The notes beneath the pieces are model-generated. The model was not told where the DNA came from. It made no database searches and worked only from the letters and a program-made list of their open reading frames with translations. From the NCBI RefSeq assembly GCF_002245535.1, contig NZ_NKCN01000026.1:1-64000 (forward strand): 64,000 nucleotides of DNA, in the 5' to 3' direction. This document shows positions 40,570 through 49,762 of the stretch, one piece after another. Numbering within the stretch: the stretch's first letter is position 1; the number at the start of each line of letters is the position of its first letter. The position numbers and the translations under genes are program-made. The stretch is from Mycobacterium lehmannii. Its GTDB lineage: Bacteria; Actinomycetota; Actinomycetes; Mycobacteriales; Mycobacteriaceae.

Positions 40570-42203
40570 CACTGCTCCATGTGCGGATAGTTGTGGTCGG
40601 TCGGCGGGACGAGGGTCTCCTTGATCGAGCGCGCCGATGTCCACCGCAGCAGGTTCAGCGCCGAACCCGCCTTGTCGTTGGTACCCGATGCCCGCGACCC
40701 GCCGAAGGGTTGTTGTCCGACGACTGCACCGGTCGGCTTGTCGTTGATGTAGAAGTTGCCTGCGGCGTGGCGCAGTCGCCGTTCGGCCTGCAGCACCGCC
40801 GAGCGGTCGTCGGCGATCACCGCACCGGTCAGTGCGTACTTCGCCCCGGTGTCGACGACGTCGAGGATGCGGTCGTATCCGTCGTCGGGGTAGACGTGAA
40901 CCGCCAGGATCGGCCCGAAATACTCGGTTTTAAACGATTCGTCGGTCGGGTCGTCGGACAACAGCACGGTCGGTCGGACGAAATAGCCTTCTGTGTCGTC
41001 GTATTCGCCGCCCACGGCGATGGTCACATGGGCGGTCTTCGCGCGCTCGATCGCCTTGACGTTCTTGGCGAACGCCCGTGCGTCGATCAGCGCACCGCCG
41101 AAGTTGGTCAGGTCGGTCACGTCGCCGTAGCGCAGTTCCTCTGTCGCCGAGAGGAAGTCGTCGCCCATCTGCTGCCACACCGAGCGCGCGATGAACGCCC
41201 GCGACGCCGCCGAGCACTTCTGGCCCTGATAGTCGAACGCGCCGCGGATCAGCGCCGTGCGCAGGACGTCGGGCTGCGCGCTGGTATGGGCGACGACGAA
41301 GTCCTTGCCGCCCGTCTCGCCCACCAGGCGCGGGTAGCCGTGGTAGCGGTCGATGTTGTTGCCCACCTCGCGCCACAGATGCTGGAACGTCGTGGTCGAC
41401 CCGGTGAAGTGGATGCCTGCCAGCCGCGGATCCGACAGCGCCACCTCGGAAACCTCCACGCCGTCCCCGGTGAGCAGGTTGATGACGCCGGGCGGCAGAC
41501 CGGCCTGCTCCAGCAACTGCATCGTGAGATAGGCGGCAAATGTCTGGGTGGGCGAGGGCTTCCAGATCACGGTGTTGCCCATCAGCGCAGGCGCCGTGGG
41601 CAGGTTGCCCGCGATCGCGGTGAAGTTGAACGGCGTGATCGCGTAGATGAACCCGTCGAGCGGTCGGTAGTCGGTGCGGTTCCAGATCCCGCGCACGCTG
41701 ATCGGTTGTTGCTCGAGAATCTTTCGGGCGAACGAGACGTTGAACCGCCAGAAGTCGATGAGCTCACAGGCCGCGTCGATCTCGGCTTGATACGCCGACT
41801 TGGACTGCCCGAGCATGGTGGCGGCGCAGAGTTTTTCGCGCCACGGGCCTGCGAGGAGGTCGGCCGCCCGCAGAAACACCGCGGCCCGGTTGTCGAACGG
41901 AGTGGCCTCCCATTGCGCTTTGGCGGCCATCGCGGCCTCGATGGCCGCGGCCGCGTCGGAGTGAGTGGCGTTGGTGAGGGTGCCCAGCCGTCCGGAAGGG
42001 TCGGTGTGACGGTGCGGCTGCACCACGTCGATGCGGTCGCCGTCGCCCATCCGGTGTTGGCCGCCGATGACGTGCGGCAGGTCGACGGGGTGGGCGGCGA
42101 CGGAAGTCAGCGCCTCGATGAGCCGGGCGCGTTCACCCGAGCCCGGCGCGTAATCGTGGACCGGCTCGTTCGCCGGAGGGGGAACGTCGGTGATGGCATC
42201 CAT
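40569..42203 (-). CDS. pruA: L-glutamate gamma-semialdehyde (pyrroline-5-carboxylate) dehydrogenase PruA
   Basis: The protein has 544 residues from ATG 42203, matching M. tuberculosis Rv1187. A GTG at 42224 is an alternative. Aldehyde dehydrogenase motifs are NFTAIAGNLPTAPALMGNTV, HFTGSTTTFQHLW, VGETGGKDFVVAH (general-base Glu), and FDYQGQKCSAASR with the catalytic Cys. The C-terminal FGGSRASGTNDKAGS is also diagnostic. It oxidises the P5C-derived semialdehyde to glutamate with NAD+. It is the first gene of the proline operon and divergent from its likely activator, 90 bases apart. Confidence 0.96.
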   Translation of the reverse strand: MDAITDVPPPANEPVHDYAPGSGERARLIEALTSVAAHPVDLPHVIGGQHRMGDGDRIDVVQPHRHTDPSGRLGTLTNATHSDAAAAIEAAMAAKAQWEATPFDNRAAVFLRAADLLAGPWREKLCAATMLGQSKSAYQAEIDAACELIDFWRFNVSFARKILEQQPISVRGIWNRTDYRPLDGFIYAITPFNFTAIAGNLPTAPALMGNTVIWKPSPTQTFAAYLTMQLLEQAGLPPGVINLLTGDGVEVSEVALSDPRLAGIHFTGSTTTFQHLWREVGNNIDRYHGYPRLVGETGGKDFVVAHTSAQPDVLRTALIRGAFDYQGQKCSAASRAFIARSVWQQMGDDFLSATEELRYGDVTDLTNFGGALIDARAFAKNVKAIERAKTAHVTIAVGGEYDDTEGYFVRPTVLLSDDPTDESFKTEYFGPILAVHVYPDDGYDRILDVVDTGAKYALTGAVIADDRSAVLQAERRLRHAAGNFYINDKPTGAVVGQQPFGGSRASGTNDKAGSALNLLRWTSARSIKETLVPPTDHNYPHMEQ

Positions 42204-42267
42204 GACGAAATGATGCTCGGCCACGACACCCGATCCGATGGTCGATCCGACAACGCCACCGACGATC

Positions 42268-42290
42268 TATAGTCGGATCAGACAAAGGGG
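42268..42290 (+). promoter_or_regulatory. -10 box and ribosome-binding site for the PucR-type regulator
   Basis: TATAGT at 42268-42273 is a good -10 box. AAAGGGG at 42284-42290 precedes GTG 42294 and ATG 42297 at a normal distance. The preceding bases (CGATCCGATGGTCGATCCGAC) repeat a GATCCGA word and could be the operator shared with pruA. Confidence 0.4.
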
Positions 42291-42293
42291 CGT

Positions 42294-43880
42294 GTGATGG
42301 AGCCACCAACCGCCGGTCTCGGCCTCGGCCGACTGCTGCTGGCGTTGGACCGGACCATGGTGACGCTGGTCGAAGCGCCGCGCGGCCTGGACATGCCCGT
42401 CGCATCGGTCGCCCTGGTCGACGCCGACGATGTCCGGCTGGGTCTGGCCGTCGGATCCGGCTCGGCGGACCTGTTTTTTCTGCTCGGTGTCGACGACGTG
42501 GACGCGGTGCGCTGGCTTGAGCGGCAGTTCGCAGGCACCGGCCGGGTGCCCGCGGCGATCTTCGTCAAGGAACCGTCTCCTGCCGCGGTCGAGCAGGCCG
42601 TCGCGCTGGGCACTGCGGTGGTGGCCGTCGAACCGCGGGCCCGCTGGGAGTCGCTGTACAAACTGGTGAACCACGCGTTCGAACATCACGGCGACCATGG
42701 CGATCCGCACCACGATCCGGGCACCGACCTGTTCGGCTTGGCTCAGTCGATGGCCGATCGCACTCGCGGCATGATCAGCATCGAGGACGAGAATTCCCAC
42801 GTGCTGGCGTATTCGGCGTCCAGCGACGAGGCCGACGAGCTACGTCGGCTGACCATCCTCGGCCGCGCCGGCCCGCCCGAGCACCTGGCCTGGCTCGCGC
42901 GGTGGGGCATCTTCGACGCCCTGCGTTCGAGCACCGACGTTGTGCGCGTCGCCGAACGACCGGAGTTGGGGCTGCGACCGCGCCTGGCGGTCGGCATCCA
43001 CGTTCCCGATGCGAAAGCCGGCCGGTTCGCCGGAACCATTTGGCTGCAACAGGGTTCGGCACCGCTGGCCGACGATGTCGAGGAGGTGCTGCGCGGCGGC
43101 GCTGTCCTTGCGGCACGAATTCTGTCGCGGCTGTCGGCCTCGCCGTCCACACACACCAGACAGGTGCAGGAACTGCTCGGCCTGTCCGGTGACGCGGTCG
43201 ATGTCGCAGCCGTCGCACGGGAACTCGGCATCTCCGTCGAGGGCCGAGGTGCGCTCGTCGGGTTCGTCGATCCCGAAGGCACCACACCGGCGAGTGTGAT
43301 CGCCTTGAGCGCCAGCGCCTTTCGGCCCGATGCGCAGATCGCGTCGAGCGGTGGGCGAGTCTATGTGCTGCTTCCGAAGATCGGTGCGCCGTCATCGGTG
43401 ATGTCGTGGGCGCGCGGTGCGGTCGCGACGCTCGACCGCGAACTGGGGCTGGCGCTGCGGGCGGTCGTCGCCGCCCCGCTTGCCGGGCTGGCGGCCGCCG
43501 CGAACGCGCGCGCCGAAGTGGACCGGGTCTTCGACAGCGCACAGCGTCACCCCGGCGCGATCGGCCACGTCGCGTCGCTCGACGACGCGCGTACCACCGT
43601 GCTGCTCGACGAGATCGTGTCGCGGGTCGGTCAGCGGCTCGTCGACCCGCGGATACGTCAACTGCGAGAACAGGATCCGGTGCTCGCAGAAACGCTCGGG
43701 GCCTATCTTGACGCGTTCGGCGACATCACCGCGGTCGCTCAGCGGTTACACGTGCATCCGAACACGGTGCGCTACCGCATCCGTCGCATCGAGAAGTTGT
43801 TGTCGACGTCGCTGAACGATCCAGACGACCGGCTGGTGCTCGCGCTCGGCTTGCGGGCGACGGAGCCTAGCCGGCCGTGA
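42294..43880 (+). CDS. PucR-family activator of proline catabolism (PruC, Rv1186c-like)
   Basis: The protein has 528 residues from GTG 42294 (ATG 42297 equally possible). It has an N-terminal PucR-like sensory region (1-130) and a central GGDEF-related/CdaR segment. The C-terminal PucR helix-turn-helix (about 470-515) reads LGAYLDAFGDITAVAQRLHVHPNTVRYRI, split by a turn. In M. tuberculosis Rv1186c is the proline-responsive activator PruC of pruA and prodh, and here it diverges from that operon in the same way. Its 3' end overlaps dapC on the other strand by 14 bases. Confidence 0.9.
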   Translation: MMEPPTAGLGLGRLLLALDRTMVTLVEAPRGLDMPVASVALVDADDVRLGLAVGSGSADLFFLLGVDDVDAVRWLERQFAGTGRVPAAIFVKEPSPAAVEQAVALGTAVVAVEPRARWESLYKLVNHAFEHHGDHGDPHHDPGTDLFGLAQSMADRTRGMISIEDENSHVLAYSASSDEADELRRLTILGRAGPPEHLAWLARWGIFDALRSSTDVVRVAERPELGLRPRLAVGIHVPDAKAGRFAGTIWLQQGSAPLADDVEEVLRGGAVLAARILSRLSASPSTHTRQVQELLGLSGDAVDVAAVARELGISVEGRGALVGFVDPEGTTPASVIALSASAFRPDAQIASSGGRVYVLLPKIGAPSSVMSWARGAVATLDRELGLALRAVVAAPLAGLAAAANARAEVDRVFDSAQRHPGAIGHVASLDDARTTVLLDEIVSRVGQRLVDPRIRQLREQDPVLAETLGAYLDAFGDITAVAQRLHVHPNTVRYRIRRIEKLLSTSLNDPDDRLVLALGLRATEPSRP

Positions 43881-44997
43881 GGCGCTGAGCGGCCGCCGAT
43901 ATCCGCTCGTCGGTCGCGGTCAACGCGATCCGCACGTGTTTGGTCCCGCGGGCGCCGTAGAACTCGCCGGGTGCGACGAGGATGCCGCGCTGCGCGAGCC
44001 AGGCGGCGGTGTCACGGCAAGGCTCCCCGCGCGTCGCCCACAGGTACAACCCGGCCTCGGAGTCTTCGACGGTCAGTCCGGCCGCACGCACGGCGGGCAG
44101 CAGGGTCTCGCGCCGTTTCTCGTAGCGGGCCCGCTGCTCGCGTTCGTGCTCGTCGTCGTCGAGGGCGGCGACCATCGCGCCCTGCACCGGCGTCGGCACC
44201 ATCATTCCGGCGTGTTTGCGAACCGCCAGCAACTCCGCGACGACGCTCGGGTCTCCCGCGACGAAACCGGCCCGGTACCCGGCCAGCGACGACGTCTTGG
44301 ACAGCGAATGCACGGCCAGCAGCCCGGTATGGTCCCCGTCGCAGACCGACGGATGCAGCACCGACAGCGGTTGGGCGTCCCAGCCCAGCCCGAGGTAGCA
44401 CTCGTCGGAGGCGACAAGGACACCGCGCTCGCGCGCCCAGCCGACCACCTTGCGCAGGTGGTCGACGCCGAGCACCTTGCCCGTCGGGTTGCTCGGCGAG
44501 TTCAGGTACACCAGGGCGGGGGTCTGCGGACCGAGTTGGGTCAGCGAATCGGCCCGCACGATCCGCGCGCCCGCCAGCCGCGCGCCGACGTCGTACGTCG
44601 GGTACGCGAGCTCAGGCGCGACCACAGCGTCGTCGGGACCCAGCCCCAACAGCGTCGGCAACCACGCGATGAGTTCCTTGGTCCCGATCACCGGCAGCAC
44701 GGCGTCGGGCGAAAGGCCCGTGATGCCGTAGCGCCGCGCAAGCGCGTTCACGGCCGCCTCTCGCAGGGCGGGGGTGCCCGCGGTGGTCGGGTAGCCGGGT
44801 GAGGCGCTGGCCGCCGCCAGCGCCTCCCGGATGACCGGCGCCACCGGGTCCACCGGGGTGCCCACCGACAGGTCGACGATGCCGTCCGGGTGCGCGCGAG
44901 CCATCGCGGTCACGTCGGCCAGGGTGTCCCAGGGAAACGCCGGCAGCGACGCGCTACGTTGCTGACGCGCCGTACGGCTGCGCTGCGCGGGCTGCAT
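43867..44997 (-). CDS. dapC: N-succinyldiaminopimelate aminotransferase DapC
   Basis: The protein has 376 residues from ATG 44997 (GTG 45006 adds three). It is a class I/II PLP enzyme. YLNSPSNPTGKVL, SDECYLGLGW and HSLSKTSSLAGYRAGF contain the cofactor Asp, Tyr and Schiff-base Lys. VRIALTATDERI holds the carboxylate-binding Arg. It aminates N-succinyl-2-amino-6-ketopimelate, the step between DapD and DapE. It follows fdxC by 23 bases on the same strand, so the two are an operon as in Rv1177-Rv1178. Confidence 0.94.
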   Translation of the reverse strand: MQPAQRSRTARQQRSASLPAFPWDTLADVTAMARAHPDGIVDLSVGTPVDPVAPVIREALAAASASPGYPTTAGTPALREAAVNALARRYGITGLSPDAVLPVIGTKELIAWLPTLLGLGPDDAVVAPELAYPTYDVGARLAGARIVRADSLTQLGPQTPALVYLNSPSNPTGKVLGVDHLRKVVGWARERGVLVASDECYLGLGWDAQPLSVLHPSVCDGDHTGLLAVHSLSKTSSLAGYRAGFVAGDPSVVAELLAVRKHAGMMVPTPVQGAMVAALDDDEHEREQRARYEKRRETLLPAVRAAGLTVEDSEAGLYLWATRGEPCRDTAAWLAQRGILVAPGEFYGARGTKHVRIALTATDERISAAAQRLTAG

Positions 44998-45020
44998 GCT
45001 GCGCACTGCGTGAGCCGTTA

Positions 45021-45344
45021 TCAGTCCTCACCTTGCGGCGGCATACTCTTGACCGGCTCCGGGTCGTTGTCGGTCTGACCCACCTTCGACGCGCCGCCGG
45101 GCGACCCCAGTTCGTTGAAGAAGTCGGCGTTGATCTGCGTGTAGCTGCTCCACTGATCGGGCACGTCGTCTTCGTAGTAGATGGCCTCGACGGGGCACAC
45201 CGGTTCGCAGGCACCGCAGTCCACGCACTCATCCGGGTGGATATAGAGCATGCGAGCGCCCTCGTAGATGCAGTCGACTGGGCATTCCTCGATACACGCC
45301 TTGTCTTTGACGTCGACACAGGGTTCGGCAATGACGTACGTCAC
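45021..45344 (-). CDS. fdxC: 7Fe ferredoxin FdxC
   Basis: This 107-residue protein starts at GTG 45344. The N-terminal cluster motif is CVDVKDKACIEECPVDC, in which the spacing of a [3Fe-4S] site is visible. The second is CVDCGACEPVCPVEA for [4Fe-4S]. The C-terminal extension (about 60-107) is typical of actinobacterial 7Fe ferredoxins. It carries electrons for cytochrome P450s and other oxidoreductases in the cytosol. The 243-base gap upstream to the divergent DUF1353 gene holds no feature I can name. Confidence 0.95.
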   Translation of the reverse strand: MTYVIAEPCVDVKDKACIEECPVDCIYEGARMLYIHPDECVDCGACEPVCPVEAIYYEDDVPDQWSSYTQINADFFNELGSPGGASKVGQTDNDPEPVKSMPPQGED

Positions 45345-45587
45345 CGTGTTCTCCTCAAGGTCTCCTCGATCTCCTGTCCGGTGGGCTGCCGTACGGGGTG
45401 GGCATCCAAGCTCAGCCGCAAGTATCCGTGGTTGATACCTGGACGGTCGTCTCAGTGTGCCCTAACTTTCACGCGCACCCCCGTTAAGGGTTGCGCGTGG
45501 TTACTGATACTAAACGTCGCACATACAGCTGCCTAGCAGACACCCCTTAGTCCGCCCGCGCGTGGCGAACCACCTTGCTATACCTGC

Positions 45588-46202
45588 GTGATGGAACGTT
45601 GCGCCCCGCCGGTCGACAAGACGGCCGTGCTCCATGTCCGACAGTTGACGGCCGCCGAGGTCGACGCCGTACGCGCCAGCAAGCGGGTGTTCAAGGAGAG
45701 CGCGTGGGACGAGTGGCGAACCACGCAGCCGCTCGCCTTCGAAGGGCCGAACGCGCAGTTCGAGGTCGGCGCCGACTTCGCGACCGACCTGGTGTCGGTG
45801 CCGGGCGCGGTCGCCTGGTTCGTGCCCCGCGCCGGGCGCTATGCGCGTGCGGCCGTCCTCCACGACTACCTGTGGCGCTTTCCCGAGCGCACCGGCTGCG
45901 ACCGCCGGACCGCCGACTACCGCTTTCGCCTACAGATGCAGCGCGACGGCGTGAGCCTGCTGCGGCGCTGGATCATCTGGGCGACGGTGCGGCTGTCGGC
46001 GATCGTGCAGGGCAAGGGAGGCGCCGGCTGGTGGAGAGATCTGCCGGGCGCCCTGCTTCTGGTGCTGCTGGTCGCCGCGCCGATCGTCGTCGTACCCGCG
46101 TTGGTGATCGTGGTGGCGACGGTGGTGTTCTGGCTTCTCGAGTCGGTCGTGGCGGTGGTGGTGCCCGACGAGACACCACCACCGCTGCCGTTGAAGACCT
46201 GA
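45588..46202 (+). CDS. DUF1353-containing membrane-anchored protein
   Basis: The protein has 204 residues from GTG 45588 (ATG 45591 is next). DUF1353 is recognisable at about 55-110: GADFATDLVSVPGAV, then RYARAAVLHDYLW, with the His-Asp pair conserved in the family. DUF1353 is often found in phages. The C-terminal half (about 145-195) has one or two hydrophobic helices and a Pro-rich tail, an extension not usual in the phage versions. The function is unknown. It converges with the yceI-type gene, 4 bases apart. Confidence 0.8.
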   Translation: MMERCAPPVDKTAVLHVRQLTAAEVDAVRASKRVFKESAWDEWRTTQPLAFEGPNAQFEVGADFATDLVSVPGAVAWFVPRAGRYARAAVLHDYLWRFPERTGCDRRTADYRFRLQMQRDGVSLLRRWIIWATVRLSAIVQGKGGAGWWRDLPGALLLVLLVAAPIVVVPALVIVVATVVFWLLESVVAVVVPDETPPPLPLKT

Positions 46203-46206
46203 CGGG

Positions 46207-46754
46207 TCAGGCCTGCTTGAGGGCCTCGATCTCGAGGGTGACGGTGACCTTGTCGCCGACGACCGCGCCGCCGGTCTCGAGCGGCATGTCGAGGTCGATG
46301 CCGAAGTCTTTGCGGTTCAGCACAACTGAGGCCTCGAAGCCGGCGACCTCGCCCTGTCCCATGCCGGGGTTGACGCCGTTGAACTCGACTTCGAGGGTGA
46401 TCGGCTTGGTGACGCCCTTGAGCGTGAAGTCGCCATCGACGAGATAGGTCTCGCCGTTCGGCCGCACGCCGGTCGAGGTGAAGGTGGCGATCGGATGCTG
46501 TGCGGTGTCGAAGAAGTCGGCCGACTTGAGGTGGCCGTCGCGTTGCTCGTTACGGGTGTTGACGGAGTCGACCTTGATTTCGGCGGTGACCGAGGGGCTG
46601 CCGTCCTCGGCGACGGTGATCGCACCGTTGAAGTCATCGAACGTGCCGCGCACCTTGCTCACCATCATGTGGCGTACGGAGAATCCGACGGTCGAGTGCA
46701 CGGGGTCGATGGTCCAGGTGCCGACGGAAGGGGGGTCTTAACAGCTGTGGTCAT
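46207..46754 (-). pseudogene. YceI-family protein with an N-terminal 1-base frameshift
   Basis: ATG 46754 with AGGAGAAGCAAGT upstream starts MTTAVKTP as in other YceI proteins. The frame then breaks at a run of six C (minus strand, about 46730-46735). One more C would restore VGTWTIDPVHSTVGF. As read, translation from 46754 ends after 29 codons. An open frame of 164 residues runs from GTG 46701 (HSTVGFSVRHMM) to the normal C-terminus. YceI proteins bind polyisoprenoids in a lipocalin-like barrel. A sequencing error in the homopolymer, phase variation, or a true pseudogene are all possible. Confidence 0.8.
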
Positions 46755-46826
46755 ACTTGCTTCTCCTTCGTTCTCGATTGCTCAGTCCGGGTGCCGGCCC
46801 GCTGTGGGAGGCACTCCTTATAGAAT

Positions 46827-46840
46827 CGGACTGCAGTCCG
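46827..46840. promoter_or_regulatory. 14-bp perfect palindrome upstream of yceI, operator-like
   Basis: CGGACTGCAGTCCG is a perfect palindrome, 73 bases upstream of the original yceI start and next to the AT-rich TATAGAAT. The size and symmetry suit a TetR-family operator. No such regulator is adjacent, so control would come from elsewhere. Confidence 0.45.
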
Positions 46841-46860
46841 TCTTTGTTCCCGCCGGTGTC

Positions 46861-46941
46861 GCGAGCGTGCATTAACTGCTCGCGAACGTGCACAAATTGC
46901 TGGAAATTCGCGGCGTGTCCTGCGCAAACACGCACGCTCGC
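46861..46941 (+). repeat. Interspersed palindromic element, copy C, plus a mini-derivative
   Basis: The 60-base copy at 46882-46941 starts GCGAACGTGCACAAATTGCT, has the central CGCGGCGTGTCCT, and ends CGCACGCTCGC. Directly before it, 46861-46883 reads GCGAGCGTGC, seven bases, then GCTCGC. That is a shortened hairpin with the same two ends, as if an element had lost its middle. Both lie between yceI and fbiC. Confidence 0.8.
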
Positions 46942-46968
46942 GGGTCAGGGGAAAGGGAAGGGAGAAGG

Positions 46969-49548
46969 CTACGCGGCGAGCGGGGCGTAGGTCGTGGAAC
47001 GCTGACGAGCCGGGCGGCCGATGCCCTCGGCGATCGAGACGAGTTCCTCGACCGTCTTGTAGGAACCGAACTCCGAACCCGCCATCCTCGAGATCGTCTC
47101 CTCCATCAGCGTTCCGCCGAGGTCGTTGGCGCCGCCGCCCAGCATCACCTGGGTGCGCTCGACGCCGAGCTTGACCCAGCTGGTCTGGATGTTGGAGATC
47201 CGGCCGTGCAGCATGATGCGCGCGAGCGCGTGCACGGCGCGGTTGTCGCGGTGTGTCGGGCCCGGTCGCGCGCCGCCGGCCAGATACAGCGGCGAGCTCT
47301 GGTGCACGAACGGCAGCGGCACGAACTCCGTGAACCCGCCGGTGCGGTCCTGGATTTCGCGCAACACCCGTAGGTGGCCGACCCAGTGTCGCGGCTGGTC
47401 GACGTGGCCGTACATCATCGTCGAGCTGGACCGCAGACCGACCTCGTGGGCGGTCGTGACGACCTCGATCCACATCGACGTCGGCAGCTTGCCTTTCGTC
47501 AGCACCCATCGCACTTCGTCGTCGAGAATCTCAGCCGCGGTGCCCGGGATACTGCCCAGTCCGGCCTCACGCAACGACGTCAGCCATTCGCGAATCGACA
47601 GGCCGCTGCGGGTGACACCGTTGGCGATCTCCATCGGCGAGAACGCGTGGACATGCATCGACGGCACCCGCTTCTTCACCGCGCGCACCAGATCGGCGTA
47701 GCCGGTGACGGGCAGTTCGGGGTCGATACCGCCCTGCATGCACACCTCGGTCGCGCCCGCGACGTGCGCCTCCCACGCCCGATCGGCGACCTCGTCCACC
47801 GACAGCGAATACGCATCGGCGTCGCCTTTGCGCTGGGCGAAGGCGCAGAACCGGCAGCCGGTGTAGCAGATGTTGGTGAAGTTGATGTTGCGGTTGACGA
47901 CGAACGTGACGTCCTCGCCGACGGCGTCGCGGCGCAGTGAATCGGCAAGTGCGCCAACGGCATCCAAGGCCGGTCCGTCGGCACACGCCAGCGCCAGGTA
48001 CGCGTCATCGGACAGCCCGGCCGGATCGCGTTCGGCGGCGCGCAACGCCGCCAGCACGTCGGTGTCGATGCGTTCGGGTGCCCTGGCCGCGAGTTCGGAG
48101 ATCTTCTCGCGGATCGACTCCCAGTCGCCGAACGCGCTGTCGAGGTCGCTGCGGGTCTCGGTAAGCCGGCCGGCGTCATCGATCGCGGAGTGAAGGTCGG
48201 TGCGGCCCAACGACTCCGACGCCTCGTCGGGCTCCTGCCACGGCCGTCCGACCGGGTTGACGTCCAGCGCGAGACCGGTGTCGGGGTCGGCAAGCGCGTC
48301 GACGTGACCCCTCACCCGCGGGTCGATCCACGCCGCACCCGCCTGCACGTACTGCGGCTGCGCGGTGAGCCGCTGCACCAGGTCGTAGCCGGCGTCTGCA
48401 GTCACCGCGGCCAACTCGTCGAGCGCAGGCCACGGACGTTCGGGGTTGACGTGGTCGGGGGTCAGCGGCGAGACACCGCCCCAGTCGTCGACCCCGGCGC
48501 CGACGAGGGCCAGGCACTCGTTGCGCGACACCAGGTTCGGCGGCGCCTGAATTCGCATCTTGGGTCCCAGCACCAGCCGGGTGACCGCGATGGTCGCCAG
48601 GAAGTCCTCGAAATCCGCATCCGGCGACGAGGCCATCGCGGTGTGGTCCTTGGCCCGGAAGTTCTGCACGATCACTTCCTGAACGTGTCCGAACTCCTTG
48701 TGCGACCGGCGAATCGCGTGGATGGTCTCGGCCCGCTCGACAAGCGTCTCTCCGATCCCGACGAGCAGGCCCGTGGTGAACGGGATGGACAAGCGACCCG
48801 CGTCGGCCAGGGTTCGCAGCCGGACCTCGGGGTCCTTGTCCGGGCTTCCGTAATGGGCGGCACCACGCGTCTCGTACAACCGCCGCGAGGTGGTTTCGAG
48901 CATCATGCCCATCGACGGCGCGACCGGCTTGAGCCGGGACAGCTCCGACCAGCTCATCACGCCGGGATTCAGGTGGGGCAGCAGCCCCGTCTCTTCGAGG
49001 ACGCGGATCGCCATCGCGCGCACATAGTCCAGCGTCGAGTCGTACCCCCGCTCGTCGAGCCATTGACGGGCCTCGTCCCACCGCGCCTCTGGGCGGTCGC
49101 CGAGCGTGAACAATGCTTCCTTACAACCCAATTGCGCACCGCGCCGCGCGACGTCGAGGATCTCGTCGGGCTCCATGTACATGCCCATGCCCTGGGCACG
49201 AAGCCGACCGGGCACCGTCACGAAGGTGCAGTAGTGGCAGGTGTCGCGGCACAGATGCGTGACGGGAATGAACACCTTCCGCGAGTAACTCACCGGGAGC
49301 TGTCCCGAGGGCCCGCGCCGCCCGGCCGCCTCGAGTCCCGCGTCGCGCACCCGTGACGCGCTGGCGCACAGGTCGGCGAGGTCGTCGCCGCGGGCCGTCA
49401 TCGCGATCGCGGCTTCGTCGACGTTGAGGGCCACCCCATCGCGTGCGCGGCGCAGCACCCGCCGCAGAGCCGCAGGACTGGGGTGATCGGGTTTGGGTGG
49501 TATCACCGGGCTGGGCAGATCGGCGCCGTGCTGGGGGTTCAGAGCCAC
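46969..49548 (-). CDS. fbiC: 7,8-didemethyl-8-hydroxy-5-deazariboflavin synthase FbiC
   Basis: The protein has 859 residues from GTG 49548 (M. tuberculosis has 856); the frame is open well upstream without homologous sequence. It has two radical-SAM halves. The N-terminal CofG-like domain has CRDTCHYC (about residues 80-87). The C-terminal CofH-like domain has CYTGCRFC (about 560-567), with MQGGIDPELPVTGY after it. It condenses tyrosine with a ribityl-pyrimidine to form Fo, the chromophore of coenzyme F420. The fused form is the actinobacterial type. Confidence 0.96.
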   Translation of the reverse strand: MALNPQHGADLPSPVIPPKPDHPSPAALRRVLRRARDGVALNVDEAAIAMTARGDDLADLCASASRVRDAGLEAAGRRGPSGQLPVSYSRKVFIPVTHLCRDTCHYCTFVTVPGRLRAQGMGMYMEPDEILDVARRGAQLGCKEALFTLGDRPEARWDEARQWLDERGYDSTLDYVRAMAIRVLEETGLLPHLNPGVMSWSELSRLKPVAPSMGMMLETTSRRLYETRGAAHYGSPDKDPEVRLRTLADAGRLSIPFTTGLLVGIGETLVERAETIHAIRRSHKEFGHVQEVIVQNFRAKDHTAMASSPDADFEDFLATIAVTRLVLGPKMRIQAPPNLVSRNECLALVGAGVDDWGGVSPLTPDHVNPERPWPALDELAAVTADAGYDLVQRLTAQPQYVQAGAAWIDPRVRGHVDALADPDTGLALDVNPVGRPWQEPDEASESLGRTDLHSAIDDAGRLTETRSDLDSAFGDWESIREKISELAARAPERIDTDVLAALRAAERDPAGLSDDAYLALACADGPALDAVGALADSLRRDAVGEDVTFVVNRNINFTNICYTGCRFCAFAQRKGDADAYSLSVDEVADRAWEAHVAGATEVCMQGGIDPELPVTGYADLVRAVKKRVPSMHVHAFSPMEIANGVTRSGLSIREWLTSLREAGLGSIPGTAAEILDDEVRWVLTKGKLPTSMWIEVVTTAHEVGLRSSSTMMYGHVDQPRHWVGHLRVLREIQDRTGGFTEFVPLPFVHQSSPLYLAGGARPGPTHRDNRAVHALARIMLHGRISNIQTSWVKLGVERTQVMLGGGANDLGGTLMEETISRMAGSEFGSYKTVEELVSIAEGIGRPARQRSTTYAPLAA

Positions 49549-49762
49549 TCCCGTATAACCCCGCGCTCGTTGAGGATCATCCGCGCGTCTCACTTCCTGA
49601 AACATCGGCGCCTGACATATCGGCAACAGTAGTCCGCACGGTCGTGTCGGCGGCACGCCGCCGTCGGGTCGATTGGCGTCAGCAAAACATCCGCCGCCGT
49701 TCTTCTTACGTATGAGCAAATATCGGCGTAGTTTGCTGGGTGTCGGGGTCTGGGAGGACGAT

